A stretch of DNA of 64,000 nt from positions 156,538,369 to 156,602,368 of the forward strand of contig NC_084463.1 of NCBI RefSeq assembly GCF_027409185.1, read 5' to 3'. The position numbers and the translations under genes are program-made. The notes under the pieces were generated by a model. It did no database searches. It was not told the DNA's origin and was given only the letters and a program-made list of their open reading frames with translations. The first letter of the stretch is position 1; the number at the start of each line of letters is the position of its first letter. Below are positions 1-12,060 of the stretch, one piece after another. Source of the stretch: Cynocephalus volans. Lineage: Eukaryota > Chordata > Mammalia > Dermoptera > Cynocephalidae.

Positions 1-345
1 CAACAAATACCCCAGGCTGGGTGGCTTAAACAATGAAATTTATTTTCTTACAGCTCCGGAGGCTGGAAGTTCAAGATCAAGTTGCTGGCAGGATTGTTGC
101 TCCTGAGGTCTCTCTCCTTGGCTTGTAGATGACTGTCTTCTTCCAGCTCTTCACATGGTCTTTTCTCTCTGTCTGTGTCCTAATCTCCAGTCATACGGAA
201 TTAGAGCCCACCCTGGTGACTTCATTTAACCTTAATTACCACTTTAAAGACCCTATTTTTAAATACAGTCACATTCTGAGGTACTGAGGGTCAGAACTTC
301 AGCATGTGAATTTTACGGGGCGGGCACAGTTTAGCCTGTAACACT
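1..345 (-). mobile_element. MaLR-type LTR (MLT1/MST-like), cut by the window edge
   Basis: Reading on the minus strand, the sequence follows the typical MaLR solo LTR: prominent TCCAGCCTCC-like block, a CACATG...CACAGAGAG region and a TTATAA-like AT-rich start. It is ancient and mutated. The 3' end in element orientation lies outside the window. The subfamily is not resolved by eye. Confidence 0.75.
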
Positions 346-620
346 AGTAAACAGAAGGAATACTGGGATGTGTCAAAAGAATACAGGAGCCAGTTTAAAG
401 GGGCTCCCACAGGCCAAATCCAGGACAGTTTAAGCAAAAAATAAGTAATAACGATAATGGATTATAAGTCATTGACTAAAAACAAGAATATGACTCCATA
501 CAGATCAATAAATACAAACAGACAAATAAATACATAGGATAGAAGAAAAGCTCTTCCTTACCACAGAATGCCGATTAAAAAATGTAAAATAAATAATCTA
601 TTTAGAAAATTACTCCTTTG

Positions 621-787
621 GGCCAGCCCGTGGCTCACTCGGGAGAGTGTGGTGCTGAGAACACCAAGGCCACGGGTTCGGATCCTATATAGGGATGGCC
701 GGTTGGCTGACTGGTTGAGCGTGGTGCTGACAACACCAAGCCAAGGGTTGAGATCCCCTTACCACTCATCTTTAAAAAAAAGAAAAA
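621..787 (+). mobile_element. Dimeric tRNA-Ile-derived SINE (CYN-like)
   Basis: Two tRNA-like units in tandem, joined near 690-700 by a TATATAGGGATGGCC linker. Each has an A-box-like GGCTCACTC and a B-box-like GGTTCGGATCC region. An A-rich tail follows. The element is bracketed by a perfect 16-bp TSD (605-620 and 788-803), so it inserted as one unit and fairly recently. The family name is from memory. Confidence 0.85.
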
Positions 788-845
788 GAAAATTACTCCT
801 TTGTAGCCATCATTTTAATAATTGACTCAGGCACAAATCAATGGA

Positions 846-1499
846 TGCTTAAACTTTGGGTGACTATTTGATGGGGAACAGGTTATTTATAGTCTCAACA
901 TATCTCCCTGCAGAATACCTTAATAATCACAAAAGAATAACTGCAGTGGAAAATCTTGGCAGCAGGCACGCCATTAACCAAGTAATCAAAGGCAATGTCA
1001 CTAATGATGGAACAAATCAACATCAGGTGCCCCCTGGTGTGATGCACTGAGAAGAACACACATCCCTCCTGTGATATTCCTGCTAAAAAATAGACAGCCT
1101 GAATCTAACCATAAGAAAACATCAAACAAACCCAAACTGAGGGACATTCTGCAAAACAACTGGCCTATGCTCTGCAAAAATGTCAACGGTCATCAACGAA
1201 AAAGGCAGGATGAGGCGCCAGCTGTTCCAGACTGAAGGAGACTGAAGAGACCTACGTGATCCTAGGCTGAATGTAGGACAACTGGTGAAATGTGAATAGG
1301 AGCTGGGTATAATGGTTAAATGTCCTGCATGTGACTTTGTGACATGGTACACGTAAGCGGATGTCTTTGTTCTTTGAAGATACTATCTAAAAATTTAGGA
1401 GTACAGGGTCATTATGTCTGCAACTGACTCAAATCATTCAACCAAAATAATAATTGTGTGGCGGGGCGGGGAAGGGTGTGCAAATAGGGTAAAATGTCA
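846..1499. other. Gene-free stretch
   Basis: AT-rich sequence with only short, featureless reading frames. I recognise no repeat family or gene here. It may be degraded proviral sequence continuous with the element to its right. Confidence 0.4.
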
Positions 1500-2830
1500 A
1501 CTGGCATGGTCCATGCCATGGCAGGATCCTAAAGGAGTCAGCTTGGGCTGCTCTCTCCAAGTTGGCAAGGCCGCTGGATGGAGAGCTGCTGGCAAGGCCG
1601 CAGCTACGAGCCCTTGCTACAACCATAAGGGTTCCTGCCTCGGCTTCGTGGCTTTTGCCTTGTCTTTCGATATTTTGGTTAGTGTGGCAGTTCTCTGAAT
1701 TCCTAAAAGATAATAAAAATAACACAAATAATTATACGGTCATTGAACTAAACATTCCCACAGAGGATCCGAGTAAATTGGACAATTCAAAATTATGCCC
1801 TTATGGTAAATTGACCACAGCAACATATGTTCCAAAAGCACCGCTCATGACTAAATATGAGCCGCAGCCTAATGTAAGTTGGCAAACATCATTTGCTGGA
1901 GGTTATATTAATGGCAAGAGAATGGTTGGCATTAATGAGAAATTCTATGATTGGGACAAATTAAGTATATGGGAACGAAACTGTAGAACCCCCTTTACTT
2001 GGTAGTATCCAGTTTTAAATAAATCATTAAGAATTAGATATTGGGATAAAAATATATGCTGTAAAATTATTAAACCTGCAAAATTAGACCTAAGAGGCAA
2101 ATGTAACTGTTTTTGTGAGGGACGGTGCTGTGCACAAGGACACTTTAATATTTAGATCAAGATTATAGGGCCACAGCGAATGCATAACCTCAAGATGTGC
2201 ATGATAATGCTGCTCAAATATCCCCTGTTCTTTTTCCATATCAACAGTAGGTTCATTCCATTAGAACATAAGATCATTACACCCCCATTAGAATTTAAAT
2301 GTTAGCATTGTTGCTTTTAGCAAATTTGTACTTACATTTAGCAATAGACATAGGTCATATGATAGTACTGTCTATCACTTTGTAACGGCAATAGTGCCAC
2401 CCCGTTAATAGGGTAGATATTAACCACAGCTTGCCAACCGGAAAAGGTCACAGGTTAACTTCAGGGCAATGAGAAGATGGTCCCAATCTGATAATCTGAT
2501 ACCAAAAGGAGGAAGCACGAGCTAATCACCTGAGACGTGCTAACGAAGGAAAAAAAACTGGCTTCCCCTGTCCTTTTTAAATTATTAATCCAAGCTTGCT
2601 GATGCAATAAAAATGATCCCCAAAAACCCCCTGCAGAAAAAAATCTCAATAAAAGGCATTGTCTCATGCTCTACTGTGCTCCAGCTGCAACACGCTGACA
2701 GCCCGCAGAGAGAGAATGTGCAGACTGATGCACTGAGGTCTCTGTCTGTGTCTTTTATTTTCGCCGGCTTCCTCATCCCTCTTTCAAGGACCCGCAAACG
2801 CGACTGGAGCTTTTCTCCGGCAGTCAATAA
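1500..2830 (+). mobile_element. Probable endogenous retrovirus remnant (envelope-like fragment plus 3' LTR)
   Basis: 1562-2005 is an open frame of 147 codons whose second half looks like part of a retroviral surface glycoprotein: several N-glycosylation sequons and paired Cys/Trp. It is followed by about 700 bp ending in an LTR-like 3' region. That region has AATAAA at 2648-2653, then a TCTGTCTGTGTCTTTTATTTT block as in class II (betaretrovirus-like) LTR ends, closing near 2822. The fragment lacks gag and pol and is not a functional virus. The assignment is inferred, and the LTR start was not located. Confidence 0.4.
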
Positions 2831-3164
2831 TGACATTGTGGGTGAAATGCATGTGGGAATTTGTTGCACTCTTCTTGCAACTTTTCTGTAGATTTGAAAT
2901 ATTTCCAGTATAAAAAGTTAAAAATTTTCAAATGGCTTCACGCCAACAGAAAATGAAGGGAATAGACAAAACGGAAAATACTACTGTCAGGCAGGGGAAG
3001 TCATGAATGATTTCATTTCTCCTAGCGCCGCTCTAGTGCTCCAACAATCAACAAAGCCACACTTTGTTCCTTCGTACAACAAAATTGAGGAGAGAAGGCC
3101 CTACGTTTGCCTCCTGCCTGTCTTATGGACCTATTTATTCTGTCGATGACCTAACAAGTCAGGA

Positions 3165-3300
3165 ATAATTGCCCCATTTTATAAATGAGGACACTGAGCC
3201 TCACGGAAAGGTCGCTCAAGGTCACAGACATGGGAGCAGGATTTGAACACGGGCCTGACTCCTGTTTATCGATTCTCCTCCACATTTTTACCTACCGATT
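3165..3300 (-). repeat. MIR SINE fragment
   Basis: The sequence around ATAAATGAGGACACTGAGCC and AGGTCACAGA matches the MIR core in reverse orientation. It is ancient and diverged. Confidence 0.7.
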
Positions 3301-5665
3301 GCTCTGTGCCCAGTGCCAGGTAAGGCAGGTGCTGGAGTGAAAGGATGGTAAGGCTCTGTCCCTGTCCTTGAGCTCACCACCCACAGCAGGGGAGACAAGA
3401 CAGCCACAGGACACTGGACCTGAAGGTAGGGAAGAGTTAGCAGGGGCTCTCTTCCCCCCCCCCCCCCGGCCCTCAGCTTCCCTCTGCCAGGATCCACCCT
3501 GCTCCCACGCCCTCTGCCTTCATCCCAGCTCATGCCAGGTCACGGTCATGGGCTCCCTCCCCTTGCCTCATTCGGCTTCCCACTGCTGCTGGCTCCCGGT
3601 GGGTGCATCAACATCCATTTTGCAGTCCTTTGCCCCTGCCCACCCATCTGTACCTAGTTCCTCCGCTAAGTCTCTTCAATCAAACCTGTGAGTCAGGCCC
3701 GTTTCTGCAAGGACTCTGAGTGACACACCAGGTGATGAGAGAGAAGCCATTCAAAGGGAACAGCATGTGCCAAGGCCCGGAGGCAAGGCAGGGTGTGGCC
3801 CACTGGAGAATTCAAATGGCCCAGGGCTGCCAGAGGGCAGGAAGGCAAGGGATTTCAGCCCAAGTCACAGCTCTCAGCAACTTGAGAACCATGACACCTT
3901 CCTCTTAACGCTTATATCCACCACACCCATGTGACCCACTGGCAAAGTCCTGCCTACTGCCTTACCTGAGCCAGTCATGGGGTCATGGCCTAGGGCATTG
4001 GGGAGGGCCCAGGGCTCCACCCCCAATAACACAGGTGTACCTCTTGCTGAGAATAAAAATTTGAGGCTGACGGTCTCCCTCCACACGCAGCGTGATTCAG
4101 GAGTCTCCAACCAGGCTCAGAAGCTCCTCCACCCATCTTAGCAATCAAAACCTCATTCCAGGGGTCATCCTGGGTGCTTAATGCTCAACCATTCGCTCCA
4201 CATCTCCTCTGTGCCAGGCTCAGATTCTTGTAAAAATGCAATTCCCCCAGGAAGGGGAACACACTCCCGGGCTGATATCGGCTTCCAAGTACTGTTTACA
4301 TAGCTCAAATGCCTCCTCCTCCATGGTGGCCTCCCAGACGGTCCTTGGAAGTGAGGTCCTTTTTCTGAATGACCCATAGCACTTTGTCCCTTTTATGCCC
4401 TTTTCAGTATCCTGCGCTCGTTAACTATTACTCTCATTTTCTGCTTTATATCATAGTGACTCAAGTATGGCCTTATTTCTTCTACTCAGATGTAAAGACA
4501 TTGAGGGCAAAATTAACGGCTGATTCGTCTCTATCAAGCCTTCTGCCTGGCATGTGGAATGAATGAAAGGTCAATGAGGCTAAGGGCTCATGAGGGCTCT
4601 GCTACTCAAGAACCTGGCCAAGGTGGCTGATGCCAGGCAGGACTCAGGTCATAAGATGATGGCAAAGCCTTCCGCCTAGGTTTGCTACCTTGTCCCCTAC
4701 CCCAGACCAAGGCATTAAGAGCCCCAAAGCTGCTGCCGGTCCTTTGGTGGGCGAGGGATGGGAGCGGGGGATACTGGGTGCCTGGCTGCTTCAAGAATGG
4801 CTTTGCCCATCTGGAACAGGAGACCCAGCACAAGTGCCTTAAATACCCTCTGACTACATACACCCTCCCCCTTTTCTCTGTAACCAAATGTGGCAGAGTC
4901 ACAGGTTGGGAGCCAGGACTCAGGTCACTGCCAAGAAGGAACAGTGCTGAGATCAAATCAGATTGGATCAGATAAGGCAGAGGGGGGTCAGGTCCAGAGC
5001 TGTGCTCGCCTGGGAGTAATGTGGCGTTAGAGATATAGAGGACAAAGGAATTGGGGCCGGGCCACGTGGGGAGGGACCCGCCATTGGCAGGACCGCACAG
5101 GGGCACAGGGGTTCATCCCAGGCCACCAGCTCCAGCAGGTCCGTACTAGGGCTCCAGCAGGTGCCGCTCAGGGAGGCACTCTGAGGAGGAGCAGGGGCTG
5201 TGAGGGGCAGAGGAGGCCTCCCTGGGATCCCTTTGTCCTTGCTGGGGACTGCAGGCCAATTCCTTGGCTATGCTCCAGTTCCTGGGAATTTTCCACCCCC
5301 TGCTTAGTAGCTCCATCCTCCCCCAGCCCACCCCAGGTTTCACACATTTCCTTTCTGCTTCCAGTTAACCCTTGCTGTGCCCAGTACCCAATTTCTGCCC
5401 CTCCCTCCTCCAAGCCCTTCTCTTGTACTTTCCTCAATCAGGTGTCAGAACCTTTCCGAGGGCCCACCAGCCTGCTGTTGAGAGGGTGGGGTAGAGGCTT
5501 CCGGCCATCCCCGTCCCTTCCCGAGGCTTGGGCACAAGCCCATTCCCCAGGAACCAATGCCCCCTCTCTGCTTCCTGACTTTCCCTTGAGAGCTTGACCA
5601 CAGACCCCAGCGCCCTCCCTGCTTAGGGGCATACAGATCTGAAGCTATCAGGGTCGAGGATGGCT
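3300..5665. other. Unannotated intergenic sequence
   Basis: Single-copy-looking sequence with a poly-C run at about 3456-3469. Short ORFs occur on both strands, but none has a recognisable domain or splice structure. Confidence 0.5.
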
Positions 5666-5667
5666 CT

Positions 5668-6436
5668 TTATTTTTTTTTTTCCAATTACTTTATTGCGGT
5701 AAAATAGACATAACATAAAATTCACGCCCTGAACCGTTTTTAAGTGTACCGTCCACTGGTATTAAATACATTCCTAATGTTCTGCAACCATCACCAGCAT
5801 CCGTCTCCACAACTCTTTTCATCTCGTAAAACTGAAACTCTGTACCTCACTCCCCAACCCCCCTCTCCCCAACCCCTAGAAAGCACCATTCTATTTTCTG
5901 TCTCTATGAATTTGACTACTCTAGGAACTGCATATAAGTGGAATCCCACAGTATTTGTCTTTTTTGTGACTGGCCTATTTCACTTAGCATAGTGTCCTCA
6001 AGGTTCACCCCTGTTGGAGCATATGTCAGAATTTTCTTCCTTTTTAAGTCCGTTTTTTTAGTGCATTGTGTGTATGCACCAGATTTTGCTTATCTATTCA
6101 TCAGAGGATGGACACCTGGGTTGCCTCCAAGTTTTTGCTATTGTGAATAGTGCTGCTGTGAACATGGCTGAACAAATATTTCTTCAAGACCCTGCTTTCA
6201 ATTCCTCAGGGTATATAACCAGAAATGGAATTGCTGAATCACATGCTAATTTTATTTTTAATTGTCTGAGGAAGAGCCATACTGCTTTCCACAGTGGTGC
6301 ACCATTCTACATTCCCACCAGCACTGCACAAGGCTCCCAGTTTCTCTACATCCTCTTCAACACTTACTATTTTCCTTGTTTTATTTATATAGTAGCCATC
6401 CTGATGGACATGAGATAGTATCTTCACTGTGCTTCT
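5668..6436 (-). mobile_element. Old LINE-1 3' portion, left half of a split element
   Basis: The minus strand reads as an ancient L1 3' end and end of ORF2, with its tail as a T-run at 5669-5681. It is interrupted at 6436 by the younger L1. Its continuation resumes at 11220. Confidence 0.8.
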
Positions 6437-6619
6437 TTTTTTTTTTTTTTTTTTAAATTTTATTTTGTCGATATACATTGTGGCTGATTATTGCTCCCCA
6501 TCACCAAAACCTCCCTCCCTTCTCCCTCCCCCCCTCCCCCCCAACAATGTCCTTTCTGTTTGCTTGTCGTATCAACTTCAAGTAATTGTGGTTGTTATAT
6601 CTTCTTCCCCCCCCCCCGG

Positions 6620-6662
<43 letters not shown>

Positions 6663-6697
6663 TGTGTATGTGTGTGTGTGAATTTATATATTAATTT

Positions 6698-9600
6698 TTA
6701 GCTCCCACCAATAAGTGAGAACATGTGGTATTTCTCTTTCTGTGCCTGACTTGTTTCACTTAATATAATTCTCTCAAGGTCCATCCATGTTGTTGCAAAT
6801 GGCAGTATTTCATTCGTTTTTATAGCTGAGTAGTATTCCATTGTGTAGATGTACCACATTTTCCGTATCCACTCATCTGATGATGCACATTTGGGCTGGT
6901 TCCAACTCTTGGCTATTGTAAAGAGTGCTGTGATGAACATTGGGGAACAGGTATACCTTCGACTTGATGATTTCCATTCCTCTGGGTATATTCCCAACAG
7001 TGGGATAGCTGGGTCATATGGTAGATCTATCTGCAATTGTTTGAGGAACCTCCATACCGTTTTCCAGAGGCTGCACCATTTTGCAGTCCCACCAACAGTG
7101 TATGAGAGTTCCTTTTTCTCCGCAGCCTCGCCAGCATTTATCGTTCATAGTCTTTTGGATTTTAGCCATCCTAACTGGGGTGAGATGGTATCTCAATGTG
7201 GTTTTGATTTGCATTTCCCGGATGCTGAGTGATGTTGAGCATTTTTTCATATGTCTGTTGGCCATTTGTATATCTTCCTTAGAGAAATGCCTACTTAGCT
7301 CTTTTGCCCATTTTTTAATTGGGTTGCTTGTTTTCTTCTTGTAAAGTTGTTTGAGTTCCTTATATATTCTGGATATTAATCCTTTGTCAGATGTATATTT
7401 TGCAAATATTTTCTCCCACTCTGTTGGTTGTCTTTTAACTCTTTTAATTGTTTCTTTTGCTGTGCACAAGCTTTTTAGTTTGATATAATCCCATTTGTTT
7501 ATTTTTCCTTTGGTTGCCCGTGCTTTTGGGGTTGTATTCATGAAGTCTGTGCCCAATCCTATTTCCTGAAGTGTTTCTCCTATGTTTTCTTTAAGAAGTT
7601 TTATTGCTTCAGGGTGTATATTTAAATCCTTAATCCATTTTGAGTTGATTTTAGTATACGGTGAGAGGTATGGATCTAGTTTCATTCTCCTGCATATGGA
7701 TATCCAGTTATCCCAGCACCATTTGCTGAAGAGGCAGTCCCTTCCCCAGTGAATAGGCTTGGTGCCTTTGTCAAAGATCAGATGGAAGTAAGTGTGTGGG
7801 TTGATTTCTGGATTCTCTATTCTATTCCATTGGTCAGTGTGTCTGTTTTTATGCCAGTACCATACTGTTTTGGTTATTATAGCTTTGTAGTATAGCTTAA
7901 AGTCAGGTAGTGTTATGCCTCCAGCTTTATTATTTTTGCTCAGCATTGCTTTGGCTATGCGTGGTCTTTTGTTGTTCCATATAAATGTCTGGATAGCTCT
8001 TTCCATTTCTGAGAAAAATGTCTTTGGAATTTTGATGGGGATTGCATTGAATTTGTATATCACTTTGGGTAGTATGGACATTTTCACTATGTTGATTCTT
8101 CCAATCCAAGAGCATGGGATATCTTTCCATCTTCTTGTGTCCTCTCTAATTTCTCTCAGCAGTGGTTTGTAGTTCTCATTATAGAGATTTTTCACCTCCT
8201 TGGTTAACTCAATTCCTAAGTATTTTATTTTTTTGGTGGCTATTGTAAATGGGCAGGCTTTCTTGATTTCTCCTTCTGCATGTTCACTATTGGAGAAAAG
8301 AAATGCTACTGATTTTTGTGTGTTGATTTTGTATCCTGCTACTGTGCTGAAATCATTTATCAATTCCAACAGTTTTTTTGTAGAGGTTTTAGGCTGTTCG
8401 ATATATAGGATCATGTCATCTGCAAACAGGGACAGTTTGACTTCATCTTTTCCAATCTGGATGCCCTTTATTTCCTTCTCTTCTCTGATTGCTCTGGCTA
8501 GTACTTCCAACACTATGTTGAATAGGAGTGGTGAAAGTGGGCATCCTTGTCTAGTTCCTGTTCTTAAAGGAAAAGCTTTCAGCTTTTCCCCATTCAGGAT
8601 GATATTGGCAGTGGGTTTGGCATATATGGCTTTAATTATGTTGAGATACTTTTCCTCTATACCTAACTTATAGAGGGTCTTTGTCATGAATGAGTGCTGA
8701 ACTTTATCAAATGCTTTTTCAGCATCTATAGAGATGATCATATGGTCCTTGTGTTTGACTTTATTAATATGGTGTATCACATTTATTGATTTGCGTATGT
8801 TGAACCAACCTTGCATCCCTGGGATGAATCCCACTTGATCGTGGTGAATAATTTTTCGTATGTGTTGCTGTATTCTGTTTGCTAGTATTTTAGTGAGGAT
8901 TTTTGCATCTATATTCATCAAGGATATCGGCCTGTAGTTTTCTTTTTTGGTTGTATCTTTACCTGGTTTTGGTATCAGGATGATGTTTGCTTCATAGAAT
9001 GAGTTTGGGAGATTTGCGTCCGTTTCAATCTTTTGGAATAGTTTGTAAAGAATCAGTGTCAATTCCTCTTTGAATGTTTGGTAAAATTCTGCTGTGCATC
9101 CATCTGGTCCTGGGCTTTTCTTTGTTGGGAGCCTTCTGATAACAGCTTCAATCTCCTTTATTGTTATTGGTCTGTTCAAATTTTCTACGTCTTTATGGTT
9201 CAGTTTTGGGAGTTTGTGTGTGTCCAGAAATTTATCCATTTCCTCCAGATTTTCAAATTTGTTGGCGTATAGTTGTTTATAGTAGTCTCAAATGATTCCT
9301 TGTATTTCAGATGAATCAGTTGTAATATCGCCTTTTTCATTTCTAATTTTTGTTATTTGAGTCTTCTCTCTTCTTTTTTTTGTTAGCCATGCTAATGGTT
9401 TGTAAATTTTATTTATCTTTTCAAAAAACCAACTTTTTGATTCATTGATCTTTTGAATTATTTTTTGGTTTTCAATTTCATTCAGTTCTGCTCTGATCTT
9501 AATGATTTCTTTCCGTCTGCTAACTTTAGGTTTGGATAGTTCTTGTTTTTCTAGTTCTTTAAGGTGAAGTGTTAGGTTGTTCACTTGCCATCTTTCCATT

Positions 9601-10523
9601 CTTCTGAAGTGAGCGTTTAATGCAATAAATTTCCCCCTCAATACTGCTTTTGCAGTATCCCACAGGTTTTGGTATGATGTATCATTGTTTTCATTAGTTT
9701 CAATAAATTTTTTGATTTCCTGCTTGATTTCTTCTTGGACCCTTATGTCATTAAGCAGAATGCTGTTTAATTTCCATGTGTTTGTATAGTTTCCAGAGTT
9801 TCGTTTGTTATTAATTTCTAGTTTTAATCCATTGTGGTCTGAGAAGATACATGGGATAATTCCAATTTTTTTGAATTTATTGAGACTTGATTTGTGACCT
9901 AATATGTGATCTATCCTGGAGAATGATCCATGTGCTGATGAGAAGAATGAATATTCTGAGGTTGTTGGGTGGAATGTTCTGTAGATATCTGCCAATTCCA
10001 ATTGGTCTAGAATCTTGTTTAGATCTTGTGTTTCTCTACTGATTCTTTGCCTAGATGATCTGTCTAATATTGACAGTGGAGTGTTCAGGTCCCCTGCTAT
10101 TATGGTATTAGTGTCTATTTCCTTCTTTAGGTCTAATAGAGTTCGTTTTATAAATCTGGCTGCTCCAACATTGGGTGCATACATATTTATGATTGTTATG
10201 TCTTCTTGATGGATCAGTCCTTTTATCATTAAGTAGTGTCCCTCATTGTCTCTTTTTATGGTTTTTAGTTTAAAGTCTATTTTGTCTGATATAAGAATAG
10301 CTACTCCAGCTCGTTTTTCTTTTCTGTTTGCATGGTAAATCTTTTTCCATCCTTTCACTCTTAGTCTGTGTGAATCTTTATGGGTGAGGTGGGTCTCTTG
10401 TAGGCAGCATATAGTTGGGTCCTCCTTTTTGATCCAGTCAGCCAGTCTGTGTCTTTTGATTGGGGAATTTAAGCCTTTTACATTAAGAGTTGTTATTGAA
10501 AGGTGTTGATTTATTCCTAGCAT
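6698..10523 (-). pseudogene. L1 ORF2 (endonuclease-reverse transcriptase), broken by one stop and one frameshift
   Basis: It starts at 10523 with the apurinic-type endonuclease domain (Asn-Val-Lys-Gly-Leu-Asn start, catalytic QETH and AGDLN motifs, SDH near the end). The reverse transcriptase follows, with the FADD catalytic motif, then the Cys-rich C-terminus. Two lesions are visible. One is an in-frame TGA at 9288-9290, probably a CpG-type CGA to TGA change. The other is a one-base deletion near 7066, which shifts the last roughly 120 codons into another frame. Stop at 6698-6700. It cannot make full-length protein. Confidence 0.93.
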
Positions 10524-10710
10524 TTTATTGGTTGTTTGGTTGTCTTAGGTGTCTTTTGTTCCTTGCTTTCTGATTTACTGTTTGGTTTCTGTGTTTGTTG
10601 GTTCCTTAGGTTGTAGATAGCGTTTTTGTTTGCTTGTTTTCTCTTCATGAATGCCATTTTTATTATACTAGTGGGTATTGATTTTTCTTGGGTTTTTATG
10701 GCAGTGGTAG

Positions 10711-11219
10711 TTATCTTTCAGGAACCAAACCCAGTACTCCCTTGAGGATTTCTTGTAAGGGTGGTCGTGTGGTAGTGAACTCCCGCAGTTTTTGTTTGTC
10801 TGAGAAATATACTATTTGCCCTTCATTTCGGAAGGATAGCCTTGCAGGGTAGAGTATTCTTGGCTGGCAATCTTTGTCTTTTAGTATTTTGAAAATATCA
10901 TCCCATTCCTTTCTAGCTTTTAGGGTTTGTGATGAAAAGTCTGATGTTAGCCTTATTGGGGCTCCCTTATAGGTGATTTGACGCTTCTCTCTTGCAGCTT
11001 TTAAGATTCTCTCTTTGTCTCTGAGTTTTGCCAATTTGACTATGACATGTCTTGGAGAAGGCCTTTTTGGGTTGAATACGTTTGGAGATCGTTGAGCTTC
11101 CTGGATCTGAAGATCTGTGATTTTTCCTATACCTGGGAAGTTTTCTGCCACTATTTTGTTGAATATGTTTTCAATGGAATCTCCATATTCCTCCCCTTCT
11201 GGAATACCCATGACTCGGA
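10711..11219 (-). pseudogene. L1 ORF1 C-terminal fragment
   Basis: The surviving 166 or so codons cover the RNA-recognition motif and C-terminal domain of the L1 RNA-binding chaperone. Marks include [14 protein letters not shown], a HVIVKLA strand and an EKRQITYKGAPIRL block. The N-terminal coiled coil was lost by 5' truncation at insertion. The frame ends normally before the 187-bp spacer to ORF2. Confidence 0.92.
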
Positions 11220-12060
11220 TTCACTGTGCTTCTGATGTGCATTTCTCTAATGACTGGTGATGTCAAGCATCTTTTCACGTTCTTAGTGACCATTTGTATT
11301 TCTTTGGAGAAATGTCGTTTCGTGTCATTTGCCCATTTTTGAATCAGGTTGTTTGTTCTCTTGTTGTTGAATTTTAGGATTTCTCTATATATTCTGGATA
11401 CTAACCCCTTATTAGATATATGATTTGCAAATATCCTCTCTCACCAGGCTGGTTGACCCTCAGAAAGGGTTCCAACATGTGCTTTAGGTAAAATATAAGA
11501 GAAGGACATGCCTTTCTACTCTGACAATATTGTCATTTTATGCACAATTTTTTTCATTTTCATGAGTCCAATTTCTCTATTTTTTCTTTTGTCACCTGTA
11601 TCTTTGGTGTCATATCCAGGAAACTGTTGCCCAATCTAATGTCATGAAGCTTTTGTCTTTTTGTGACTGGCTTATTTCATTTAGCATAGTGTCCTCAAGT
11701 TTTACCCATGCTATAGCATATGTCAGAATTTCCTTCCTTTTTAAGTCCACTTTTTAGTCCACTGTGTGTATGTGCCACATTTTGCTTATCTGTTCACCAG
11801 TGGATGGACTCTTGGGTTGTTTCCAAGATTTAGCTTTTGTGAATAGGGCTGCTGTGAACATGGTTGAACAAATATCTGAAGACCCCCGCTTTCAACATAG
11901 GGATGTTTTCTTCTGAGAGTTTTATAGTTTTAGGTCTTACACTTAGGTCTTTGATCCACTTGGAGTAAATTTGTGTATATGGTGTTACGTAAGGGTCCAA
12001 CTCCATTCTCTTGCATGTGGATATCCAGTTTCCTCAGCACGATTTGTTGAAAAGTCTAGG
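11220..12060 (-). mobile_element. Old LINE-1, right half, internally rearranged
   Basis: Continuation of the element interrupted at 6436. 11234-11460 is old L1 ORF2 3' sequence. 11640-11890 repeats, with about 85% similarity, a segment already present at about 5950-6175. 11890-12060 is a more 5' part of ORF2. A second old L1 copy or a duplication is implied. Confidence 0.7.

Larger units (their letters stand above)
6437..11219 (-). mobile_element. Young 5'-truncated LINE-1 with 14-bp TSD
   Basis: Inserted antisense inside an older L1. The poly(A) tail appears as a T-run at 6437-6454. The 14-bp TSD TTCACTGTGCTTCT sits at 6423-6436 and 11220-11233. The element is about 4.8 kb: 3' UTR (6437-6697, including a C-run and TG repeat at about 6605-6680), ORF2, the intergenic spacer, and the C-terminal half of ORF1, where truncation occurred. 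The few lesions and perfect TSD point to recent insertion. Confidence 0.95.

Noticed and set aside
4606-5106. 166-codon minus-strand ORF
   Set aside because: No domain, no splice context and a competing ORF on the other strand. Consistent with chance.
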